Shown here piece after piece: positions 1 through 7,233 of a DNA stretch of 64,000 bases (position 1 is its first letter; each line of letters opens with the position of its first letter). The position numbers were made by a program, and so were the translations under genes. The notes below the pieces were generated by a model. The model did not search any database. It saw only the letters and a list, made by a program, of their open reading frames with translations, and was not told the DNA's origin. The stretch comes from G051132615 sp051132615 (GTDB lineage: Bacteria > Pseudomonadota > Gammaproteobacteria > Burkholderiales > Neisseriaceae). The DNA is taken from assembly GCF_051132615.1 (NCBI RefSeq), contig NZ_CP152375.1:124001-188000 (forward strand). Direction: 5' to 3'.

Positions 1-1
1 G

Positions 2-751
2 AACAACCAAGATACGCATATACCTTTAAACAGCATTCACAATCTACGTGATCTATATGGCATCCAAACGCAAGATCATGCTCAAATAAAAAAAGGCATG
101 CTCTTTCGTAGTGCTAACCCAAGCTTGGCAAGCGAAACGGATGTGGATTATTTAAAATCATTGAATTTAAGTCACATTGTTGACTTCCGTTCTGCATTAG
201 AAAAATCACCAGAAAAAGAAAGTTCATTTAACCAATTGTTCCCTAGAGTGAGCCAAGCAATAGAACTGGGGGATTTTTCAAGTAATGAGATGTTGAATCG
301 ATTCAAAACAATTGATAAAGAAGGTGCTGAGCAATTTATTCGTTCACTTTACAGCGAATTTCCAACCCAATACAAACAAAAATTTCAGGCATTTTTAAAG
401 CTAGCGGAGCAAGATGGCGGTAATATTCTTTTTCATTGTACAGCAGGCAAAGACAGAACGGGCTTTGCTTCTTTATTGCTGTTAAGTGCGCTTGGCGTGG
501 ATCAAGACACAATTATGGCTAATTTTTTAGAATCTAATTTATACACTGGGCCTATTTTTGAACAAAATACAGAACATGCGGCACAGTTAGGCATCAGCCC
601 AGATATTTATCAATTATTTCAATCGGTAAAAGAAGACTATTTATATGCTTCAATCAAATTAATCAAACAGGAATTTGGTGGATTAGAAACGTATCTAACC
701 AAAACAATGGGTATTGACTTAGATAAAATCCGTAACCATTATCTTATATAA
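2..751 (+). CDS. Tyrosine-protein phosphatase, Y_phosphatase3-like (5' end outside window)
   Basis: Probable protein tyrosine phosphatase of the bacterial Y_phosphatase3 type. The reading frame is open from base 2, and the upstream residues fit the family: an N-L-R-D-L-Y-G stretch followed by K-K-G-M-L-F-R-S, matching the usual NxRDLGG...GxLxRSG N-terminus. The Met at 98 is therefore internal and the true start lies left of the window. The catalytic CX5R loop appears as HCTAGKDRTG near 434-463, with the general-acid and substrate regions around it. The gene ends just before a shared terminator with nusB. The physiological substrate cannot be read from the sequence; members act on phosphotyrosine or, in some cases, phosphoinositides. 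Confidence 0.8.
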   Translation, partial: NNQDTHIPLNSIHNLRDLYGIQTQDHAQIKKGMLFRSANPSLASETDVDYLKSLNLSHIVDFRSALEKSPEKESSFNQLFPRVSQAIELGDFSSNEMLNRFKTIDKEGAEQFIRSLYSEFPTQYKQKFQAFLKLAEQDGGNILFHCTAGKDRTGFASLLLLSALGVDQDTIMANFLESNLYTGPIFEQNTEHAAQLGISPDIYQLFQSVKEDYLYASIKLIKQEFGGLETYLTKTMGIDLDKIRNHYLI

Positions 752-768
752 CTTTATCATTTGATCAC

Positions 769-797
769 AAAAACCACCTTTTAATCAGGTGGTTTTT
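769..797. terminator. Bidirectional terminator between the phosphatase gene and nusB
   Basis: Perfect 11-bp arms AAAAACCACCT and AGGTGGTTTTT around a 7-base loop, with A and T runs on both flanks. It lies between two convergent genes and can serve both. Confidence 0.85.
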
Positions 798-800
798 ATT

Positions 801-1238
801 TTACTCGTTTTCTTTCATGCGTACTTCATCTGGTCGTAAACTCAAAGCCAGCTTATCTAAAATACCATTCACAAATTTATAGCCATCTGTCCCACCATAT
901 GTTTTGGTTGTTTCTATGGCTTCGTTAATAATCACAGGGTAAGGGGTTTCTGGCATATTCATCAATTCAAAACAAGCCATCCATAAAATAGCCCGCTCAA
1001 CTGGATTTACCTCTTCTACAGCTCTATCTAATAAAGGTAAAACCTGAGTAGCGTAAACGTCTTTATCTTTTAATACACCGAAAAAAATGGCACGGAATAA
1101 TTCTAAATTGGCTTTAGCAAAATATTCATTTTCCTGTAGGTTTTTTTCGATTGTTGTGGCACTTAATTCTGGGTTTAACTGCCACTGGTACAAACCTTGC
1201 ACCACAAACTCACGTGCACGACGACGTGGCGTTTTCAT
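801..1238 (-). CDS. nusB: Transcription antitermination factor NusB
   Basis: NusB, the small all-helical protein that binds boxA RNA with NusE (S10) in rRNA antitermination complexes. At 145 residues it has the usual length. The N-terminal T-P-R-R-R-A-R-E arginine-rich start, the V-Q-G-L-Y-Q-W motif and the C-terminal V-N-G-I-L-D-K segment are typical. It lies 3 bases downstream of ribH, an arrangement widespread in proteobacteria, and is the last gene of the run that begins at ppx. The terminator at 769-797 follows it. Confidence 0.95.
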   Translation of the reverse strand: MKTPRRRAREFVVQGLYQWQLNPELSATTIEKNLQENEYFAKANLELFRAIFFGVLKDKDVYATQVLPLLDRAVEEVNPVERAILWMACFELMNMPETPYPVIINEAIETTKTYGGTDGYKFVNGILDKLALSLRPDEVRMKENE

Positions 1239-1241
1239 AAA

Positions 1242-1703
1242 TTATTCCTTCTCAATGTCTTTTAATAAATGGGCCATTTGTACCGCCACAACGGCGGCTT
1301 CTTCTGCCTTAATATTCATTCGAACTAAAGCTTGCGCTTCGTTTTCAGTGGTTAAAATGGCATTGGCTATCGGGATACCACTATCAAGTGCTACTCTTGA
1401 CACACCTGCTCCTGACTCATTAGAAACCAATTCAAAATGATAGGTTTCCCCTCTAATAACCACACCTAACGCAACCAATGCATCAAATTTTTTGGTTTTG
1501 GTCATTGCTTGCAGTGCGACAGGAATCTCTAAAGCACCGGGGACAAAGGCAATATGGATATTTTCTTGCTTCACACCCAATAATTGTAATTTTTTGGTAC
1601 AAGACAGTAGCAACTGATCACAAATTTCACGGCTAAAACAAGATTGTACAATCCCAATTTTTAATGTTGAGCCATCCAAATGGCTGTTATAAATATGATT
1701 CAT
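1242..1703 (-). CDS. ribH: 6,7-dimethyl-8-ribityllumazine synthase
   Basis: RibH condenses 3,4-dihydroxy-2-butanone 4-phosphate with the ribitylaminouracil intermediate to give lumazine, the penultimate step of riboflavin synthesis. The G-A-L-E-I-P phosphate-binding segment and the V-I-R-G-E-T-Y-H-F-E active-site segment are both present. I chose the ATG at 1703, which has an AAGGAAAAAG ribosome site and gives 153 residues, the family's usual length. A longer GTG start at 1754 would add an unusual N-terminus. Its neighbours ribE, ribBX and nusB form one run. Confidence 0.95.
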   Translation of the reverse strand: MNHIYNSHLDGSTLKIGIVQSCFSREICDQLLLSCTKKLQLLGVKQENIHIAFVPGALEIPVALQAMTKTKKFDALVALGVVIRGETYHFELVSNESGAGVSRVALDSGIPIANAILTTENEAQALVRMNIKAEEAAVVAVQMAHLLKDIEKE

Positions 1704-1763
1704 TTCTTTTTCCTTAAGGGAGCGCATTGTACCCGATTTTACTCGACTACTCACAGCCTTTTA

Positions 1764-2852
1764 TTAATGTGGCGCTTGTTCAAAGCCAACCACTTCTAAC
1801 CCAAACCCTGTTAAACCAGTTAAAGCAGAAGGTTTACCCATAATGCGGACTCTGCCAGCATTAAGGCTTGATAACATCTGAGCCCCTATACCATAAGTTT
1901 TACTGTCCCATTTTATGGCACCTGGATTATGATGAGCCAATGCTTTTTCTCTTAAGCTTAAGCCATCTTCTTCACGATGCAATAAAATGACTATGCCACA
2001 ACCTTGTGTATTAATATGGCTTAATGCTTCAGGCAATGACCAAGAATGTGCTTGATGTTGGCTTAAAAAATCCATGGCACTAAATGGTTCATGCACGCGT
2101 ACCAGCACTTCTTGATTAGGATCTGGCTTTCCTTTTACTAAAGCAATATGGGTTTCATCGGTCAATTTATCGGCAAAAACTACCTGAGTAAACTCTCCCC
2201 ACGTGGTTTGAATCAAGCTTTCATCTAATTTTTCGATCAAACTTTCATTCTGGCTACGATAGGCAATTAAATCGGCAATCGTGCCAATTTTAATCCCGTG
2301 TTTTTGACCAAACTCGATCAAATCTAGCATATGTGCCATGGTACCATCTTCTTTTAATACTTCACATATGACTGCTGATGGTGTGAGACCGGCCAAAGTT
2401 GTCAAATCACAACCTGCCTCTGTATGCCCTGCACGCACTAAGACCCCGCCTTTTTCCGCACGTACGGGGAAAATATGACCAGGCTGGACAATGTCTTCAG
2501 CTTTTGAAGTGGGAGAGACTAATGTTTGAATGGTATGCGCCCGATCATACGCGGAAATACCTGTGGTCACGCCTTCTGCCGCTTCTACCGATACGGTAAA
2601 ATTTGTCCCAAATTTTGTGCCATTATTAGGCGCCATAAAAGGCAAATTAAATTTATTGACCATGTCTGCGGTTAAAGTCACACAAACCAAACCTCTGGCA
2701 TGAGTTACCATGAAATTAATCATTTCTGGGGTAATAAACTGAGCCGCAACCAGCAAGTCCCCTTCATTTTCTCTGTCTTCTGCATCCGTTAAAATGACCA
2801 TTTTACCGGCTTTAATATCCTGAATAATTTCTAATGTACTGGCTACTGACAT
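1764..2852 (-). CDS. ribB: 3,4-dihydroxy-2-butanone 4-phosphate synthase with degenerate GTP cyclohydrolase II-like domain (RibBX type)
   Basis: Two-domain protein of 362 residues. The N-terminal half (about 1-205) is a complete RibB domain, with the D-R-E-N-E-G-D acidic motif and the G-H-T-E-A-G-C-D-L active-site segment; it makes the four-carbon precursor of riboflavin. The C-terminal half resembles RibA, but the region expected to carry the zinc-binding cysteines reads V-R-V-H-E-P-F-S-A-M-D with no Cys-x(10)-Cys-x-Cys. GTP cyclohydrolase II activity is therefore unlikely, and an active RibA should be encoded elsewhere. The ATG at 2852 has a GGAG site; a longer start at 2882 would run back into ribE. 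Confidence 0.9.
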   Translation of the reverse strand: MSVASTLEIIQDIKAGKMVILTDAEDRENEGDLLVAAQFITPEMINFMVTHARGLVCVTLTADMVNKFNLPFMAPNNGTKFGTNFTVSVEAAEGVTTGISAYDRAHTIQTLVSPTSKAEDIVQPGHIFPVRAEKGGVLVRAGHTEAGCDLTTLAGLTPSAVICEVLKEDGTMAHMLDLIEFGQKHGIKIGTIADLIAYRSQNESLIEKLDESLIQTTWGEFTQVVFADKLTDETHIALVKGKPDPNQEVLVRVHEPFSAMDFLSQHQAHSWSLPEALSHINTQGCGIVILLHREEDGLSLREKALAHHNPGAIKWDSKTYGIGAQMLSSLNAGRVRIMGKPSALTGLTGFGLEVVGFEQAPH

Positions 2853-2856
2853 GACC

Positions 2857-3486
2857 TTATACTCCTTTATTGTTATTCTCAATATAACTTGTTAGCATAC
2901 GTTCTAACGTATCAACAACAGCTTGTGTTTGTACATCTATTTCAATATTGACCTTGTCTTGTATTTGACAAGACCCCATATTGGTTCGATTCAGTGTTTC
3001 TGGAATCAAATGGACATTAAATCGATTATCCTGAACTTGTCCAATGGTTAAACTGATCCCATCAATCCCAATAAACCCTTTGGTAAATATATATTTTTTT
3101 AAAGGTTCAGGTACGGTAAACCATACCGTTTTATTGGTAGGAGTACTGGTGATATGATCAATTTGGGCTGTCGACATAATATGCCCACTCATTGTATGCC
3201 CACCAATTTCGTCCCCAAAGCGGGCGGCTCTTTCTAAATTAATCCAATCACCTACTTTTAGCTGTCCTAGATTGGTTAACTTTAATGTTTCTTGCATTAA
3301 GTCAAATGCAACCAAATCTTCATTGACTTGGGTAATGGTCAAACAACAACCATTATGTGCCACTGAGGCACCTATGGTTAAATCACTGAGCATATGGCTG
3401 GGAAACTGTACAATATGTGTGCGAAACTGGTCTTTTTCCTCAATATGTTTAATTTGCCCTCGCCCTTGAATGATACCGGTAAACAT
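2857..3486 (-). CDS. ribE: Riboflavin synthase, alpha subunit
   Basis: Trimeric riboflavin synthase, which dismutates two lumazine molecules into riboflavin and the pyrimidine precursor. The start M-F-T-G-I-I-Q is diagnostic. The two internal lumazine-binding barrels are visible, the first near residues 1-95 (G-A-S-V-A-H-N-G-C-C-L-T) and the second near 96-195 (G-I-D-G-I-S-L-T-I). At 209 residues the length is normal. It lies 4 bases before ribBX and 10 bases after the thioesterase, so there is no room for an FMN riboswitch directly upstream. Confidence 0.95.
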   Translation of the reverse strand: MFTGIIQGRGQIKHIEEKDQFRTHIVQFPSHMLSDLTIGASVAHNGCCLTITQVNEDLVAFDLMQETLKLTNLGQLKVGDWINLERAARFGDEIGGHTMSGHIMSTAQIDHITSTPTNKTVWFTVPEPLKKYIFTKGFIGIDGISLTIGQVQDNRFNVHLIPETLNRTNMGSCQIQDKVNIEIDVQTQAVVDTLERMLTSYIENNNKGV

Positions 3487-3496
3487 AACGATCCCT

Positions 3497-3988
3497 TTAC
3501 TGTGTAATATGGTCTGAATGCAGATATTTTTCTATTTCCATACGCAAATGTTTGCGAATTTTTGCTGCTTCAAAACGTTTTTTTTCTGTATCTGTTGTTA
3601 CGTGCAAAGGCGCAACTTGTGTAGGCTTTTTCTGGTCATCCATGGCCACCATCGTTAAGTAACAACTATTGGTGTGCCGCACCTGACGTGTTTGGATATT
3701 TTCAGCTTCAACTCTAATGCCTATTTCCATAGATGTATTACCAACATAGTTGACACTGGCCAAAAAAGTCACCAGCTCCCCCACATAAATAGGTTCTTTA
3801 AATAACACCTGATCAACAGACAAAGTCACCACATATGTACCTGCGTAACGACTGGCACAAGCATAAGCAACTTGATCCAATAATTTTAAAATCTCGCCAC
3901 CATGTACATTACCCGAAAAATTCTTCATTTCAGGAGTCATTAACAAAGACATGGTCAACTCTCTTTGTCGTTGGGTATCATTTTGCAT
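3497..3988 (-). CDS. Hotdog-fold acyl-CoA thioesterase
   Basis: Single hotdog-domain thioesterase of about 163 residues, expected to hydrolyse acyl-CoA to free acid and CoA in the cytoplasm. The family motif N-V-H-G-G-E-I-L with the helix L-L-D-Q-V-A-Y lies near residues 26-42, followed by the long strand V-V-T-L-S-V-D-Q-V-L-F. I place the start at the ATG at 3988 (M-Q-N-D-T-Q), preceded by AAGGTGG. That start shares one base with the corA stop (TAATG). A start at 4078 would lie deep inside corA and adds sequence unlike the family. Chain-length preference cannot be told. Confidence 0.85.
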   Translation of the reverse strand: MQNDTQRQRELTMSLLMTPEMKNFSGNVHGGEILKLLDQVAYACASRYAGTYVVTLSVDQVLFKEPIYVGELVTFLASVNYVGNTSMEIGIRVEAENIQTRQVRHTNSCYLTMVAMDDQKKPTQVAPLHVTTDTEKKRFEAAKIRKHLRMEIEKYLHSDHITQ

Positions 3989-5040
3989 TAGAACCACCTT
4001 CTTTTTCGAAAAAACATCACCAGTGCTGCGGCAATAACCAGCATCACCAACAAAATAAAAAAATAACCATAACGCCAATCTAATTCAGGCATATTGGTAA
4101 AATTCATCCCATAAATACCCGCAACTAAAGTTAGAGGCATAAATATAATGGTAATCGCTGTTAACACACGCATCTGTTCATTTAATTTATTGGACTGATA
4201 GGATAAATAAACATCCATCATGCTTGTAATCAGCTCTCGGGTTGAATTAAGCAATGCTACAAGGTGATCAACATGATCTACCACATCCCTTAAAAAGAGC
4301 CTTGTATCTTCTTTAAACAAAAGTATTTTGCCTTGCATCATTAAATTCAGGCTCTCTTGTATGGGCAATAAAGTACTTCTGAATAAAATACCATCACGTT
4401 TCAAACGATGAACCCGTTGTAAAGTATCCTTTTTTTCCAAATCAAGGATTGAACGGTCTATTTTCTCTACCCTCATATTGAATTTATCTAAGATATTAAA
4501 ATAGTCATCTACTAAATGGTCAATAAAACTATAAGCTAAAAAATCGGCACCTCTTGAGCGTATATCATCTTTATTGGCAATTAAAGCATTCCTAACTGTA
4601 GCAAACCCATCCCATCCATGATTTTGAAAGCTCAGGAAAAAATTCTTGCCAATAATCATGCTCACTGGTTCAGAAACCAATCCTGTTTTTTTATAACCAA
4701 AAACACGCCCAACGAAAAAAACATAATGACCATAATCCTCTACTTTAGGGCGTTGATGAATACTTAAAATATCTTCAATAACCAAAGGATGAATATGAAA
4801 TGTATCAATAATTCGACGCAACTGTGCTTCTTCCCTCACCCCAACACAATGCAACCAAATAATTTCATTTGGTTCAGGAGAAATACACTCAAAATCTGAT
4901 AACGAAAAATGACGAGTATGTACAGCCAAATGCTGGAATACAACTTGCTCAACAAAAGGTGTACAAACTGAATCTAAATGAGGCACAGAAGCATCATTTT
5001 CAGTATTTTCAGTTAGATCATGTTCGTCAATAGCTTGCAT
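3988..5040 (-). CDS. corA: CorA-family magnesium/cobalt transporter
   Basis: CorA-type divalent cation channel. The signature Y-G-M-N-F follows the first of two C-terminal membrane helices (A-I-T-I-I-F-M-P-L-T-L-V-A-G-I and Y-G-Y-F-F-I-L-L-V-M-L-V-I-A-A), and the protein ends in basic residues. The N-terminal about 270 residues form the soluble funnel domain. The frame also allows a GTG start at 5052, overlapping ppx. The ATG at 5040 has AAAGGTG nine bases upstream and directly follows the ppx stop, so I prefer it (350 residues). Confidence 0.93.
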   Translation of the reverse strand: MQAIDEHDLTENTENDASVPHLDSVCTPFVEQVVFQHLAVHTRHFSLSDFECISPEPNEIIWLHCVGVREEAQLRRIIDTFHIHPLVIEDILSIHQRPKVEDYGHYVFFVGRVFGYKKTGLVSEPVSMIIGKNFFLSFQNHGWDGFATVRNALIANKDDIRSRGADFLAYSFIDHLVDDYFNILDKFNMRVEKIDRSILDLEKKDTLQRVHRLKRDGILFRSTLLPIQESLNLMMQGKILLFKEDTRLFLRDVVDHVDHLVALLNSTRELITSMMDVYLSYQSNKLNEQMRVLTAITIIFMPLTLVAGIYGMNFTNMPELDWRYGYFFILLVMLVIAAALVMFFRKRRWF

Positions 5041-5041
5041 A

Positions 5042-6562
5042 TCAATGGACACCTTTTACAGAAAAGACTTTTTTTAATTTACGCCATTGCATTTGTTCTT
5101 GCGCCAAGGCACTAGCGGTTAAAGGATTTTGATGCAACCATGACTCATCCACATAAAGCGTTGTTTTTTTTGGTGTTTGCACCAACTGTAAATGTTCAGG
5201 TAAACGAATTTCCTTGCGCCCTCGGCAAAATAAGGCAGCTAAACGCAAAATCAACACAGACATCCACATTCGTCTTGATTTTACTTGAGAACCCATTTTT
5301 TTTAAGTCGCCTCTATGCCCTAAAATCAATAACGCAATCCATTGTTGTTCTTGCCTTGAAAACCCCGGCATATCAGCGTTGGCTGTAATATAAGCGGAAT
5401 GTTTGTGATAAGCTGTATGGGCTATCGTTAGGCCAACCTCATGCAAACGAGCTGCCCACTGTATGTGCTTTAAATCGTCCTCTTCAAAATCACTTTCTTT
5501 TATATTTAAAACAGCCAATAATTTTTGTACAACTTGAAGTACTCTTTTGGCTTGCTCTATATCAACTGAATACTGTTTTTCAAAATGATGGACCGTTACA
5601 TCGCGCATATCTTGACTTAATTTTCGACCAATTAAATCATAAAGCACCCCCTCTCGTAACGCCACATCAACCACAGACATTTGCGTAATATCTAGTTCTT
5701 CAAAAATCGCCATCATAACCGCAAGGCCACCGGCAAACACTTCCATTCTTTCTGATTTCATACCTGCTAAACGTGCTTTTTTCACACTTTCAGCTTCAAT
5801 AATTTTTTGGGCTATTTCTGTTAATAAAGGCAAAGAAATATCTGTACTATCTGTATGAGTGGCGACAACAACATCTCTTAACGCACGAGCAGAACCTGAA
5901 GAACCAACAGCTAATTTCCAGCCATATTGTTTTAACAAAGGTGCAATACGTTGAATTTCATTACGAGCAGCCAAAACTGCTGCCTGAAAACCTTTATGCG
6001 TTATTTTTCCATTAGGAAAATAACGCATAGAATAAGACACGCAGCCTAAAGGTAAACTTTCTGTGACCATGGCATTAAGGTCCTCACCGACAATAAACTC
6101 TGTTGATCCACCACCGATATCAACGACCAAACGTCTGTCACCTGTCTTTGGTAAAGTATGCGCAACACCTAAATAAATCAAACGAGCTTCTTCTCTACCC
6201 GCAATAATTTCAATAGGGAAACCCAGTGCTTTTTGTGCCTTTTTGGTAAATTCTTCTGCATTTTTAGCCACCCTAAAGGTATTGGTTGCAACCACCCTTA
6301 CTTGTTCTGGCTCAAATCCTCTTAATCGTTCTGAAAATTTAGATAAGCAAACAAAAGCCCGCTCCTGTGCTGATTTAGATAATATTTTTTCTTCGTTTAA
6401 ACCAGCTCCTAGACGCACCATTTCTTTTAATGAATCCAGAACCTGTATTTGCTCCCCGTCTACTTTACATATTTGTAGTCGGAAACTATTGGAACCTAGG
6501 TCTACCGTTGCTAAAACGCCTTTATTAGACATGTTCATACTCTTTTTTTTCATCCAAGACAT
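5042..6562 (-). CDS. ppx: Ppx/GppA family exopolyphosphatase
   Basis: Exopolyphosphatase or guanosine pentaphosphate phosphatase of 506 residues. The ASKHA-fold motifs are visible: D-L-G-S-N-S-F-R near residue 22 and V-V-D-I-G-G-G-S-T-E-F near 145. The C-terminal third is the HD-like helical domain found in full-length Ppx (W-A-A-R-L-H-E-V-G-L). It would release phosphate from polyphosphate or act on pppGpp; sequence alone does not separate Ppx from GppA. Several in-frame ATGs lie within the first 11 codons and none has a strong ribosome site, so the exact start is uncertain. It is the first gene of the minus-strand run ending in nusB. Confidence 0.88.
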   Translation of the reverse strand: MSWMKKKSMNMSNKGVLATVDLGSNSFRLQICKVDGEQIQVLDSLKEMVRLGAGLNEEKILSKSAQERAFVCLSKFSERLRGFEPEQVRVVATNTFRVAKNAEEFTKKAQKALGFPIEIIAGREEARLIYLGVAHTLPKTGDRRLVVDIGGGSTEFIVGEDLNAMVTESLPLGCVSYSMRYFPNGKITHKGFQAAVLAARNEIQRIAPLLKQYGWKLAVGSSGSARALRDVVVATHTDSTDISLPLLTEIAQKIIEAESVKKARLAGMKSERMEVFAGGLAVMMAIFEELDITQMSVVDVALREGVLYDLIGRKLSQDMRDVTVHHFEKQYSVDIEQAKRVLQVVQKLLAVLNIKESDFEEDDLKHIQWAARLHEVGLTIAHTAYHKHSAYITANADMPGFSRQEQQWIALLILGHRGDLKKMGSQVKSRRMWMSVLILRLAALFCRGRKEIRLPEHLQLVQTPKKTTLYVDESWLHQNPLTASALAQEQMQWRKLKKVFSVKGVH

Positions 6563-6812
6563 TATGGTAACGATTTAAACACAAACTGTCATGTCAAAAA
6601 CACGCAAATACCACTTTTCTCAAAAAAATATTTGGTCACTTATTTAAAATCCCCTTAGAAAAAACCATTACTTTGTGTATGAATCAATTTAAAGAAAACA
6701 CATCAATATTTTATATATTTCCCACATAATATTAATAAAATATTCTTAAACCAATATAAATCCATAAAAATCATTTGACTGATTTTTATACAAGTAAGCA
6801 AAAATTAATAAC

Positions 6813-7079
6813 CTATATTTTATGTTTAGCTATATATTGAGCAATATATGAGCAACTAGGAATAATATGTAAATTTTGTTCTTGGGCATAAGCTAAAGCA
6901 GCTTTTGCTAAACATGCTGCAATCCCTTTTCCCCTTAAGGCATCAGGAACATAGGTATAATTAATATCAATAGTAGAATGGTCAGGTTTACGATATGTCA
7001 AATAAGCCAACACACCATTAATCTCTAACTCAAAACGTTGTCGACTTTCATCATGTACAACACCATCAGAATGATTCAT
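6813..7079 (-). CDS. Small GNAT-fold N-acetyltransferase (YjdJ/GtlD-like)
   Basis: An 88-residue protein of the short GCN5-related acetyltransferase family (Acetyltransf_CG type). It contains the acetyl-CoA loop as A-L-R-G-K-G-I-A-A, preceded by the strand I-N-Y-T-Y-V-P, and the terminal I-P-S-C-S-Y motif characteristic of this short family. It stands alone between 150- to 250-base AT-rich spacers. The substrate is not known for most members. Confidence 0.8.
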   Translation of the reverse strand: MNHSDGVVHDESRQRFELEINGVLAYLTYRKPDHSTIDINYTYVPDALRGKGIAACLAKAALAYAQEQNLHIIPSCSYIAQYIAKHKI

Positions 7080-7233
7080 TTAACTTCTCCTTTGTATTAG
7101 CAAACAAAAAATACAATCAACATTGGTTAACCGTCCTAAAACATCAAACCTGCTAAAACAATAAGACTTAAATAAAAATGTGTATGCTGCCTTTCCTACT
7201 CATTAATAGCGAAAGACAGCAGTTTAATTGTTT

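Noticed and set aside
1087..1440. Plus-strand 117-residue ORF over nusB and ribH
   Set aside because: Shadow frame; both genes on the minus strand are clearly real.
2853..3496. FMN riboswitch for the riboflavin genes
   Set aside because: ribE, ribBX and the thioesterase are separated by only 4 to 10 bases, leaving no space for the aptamer.
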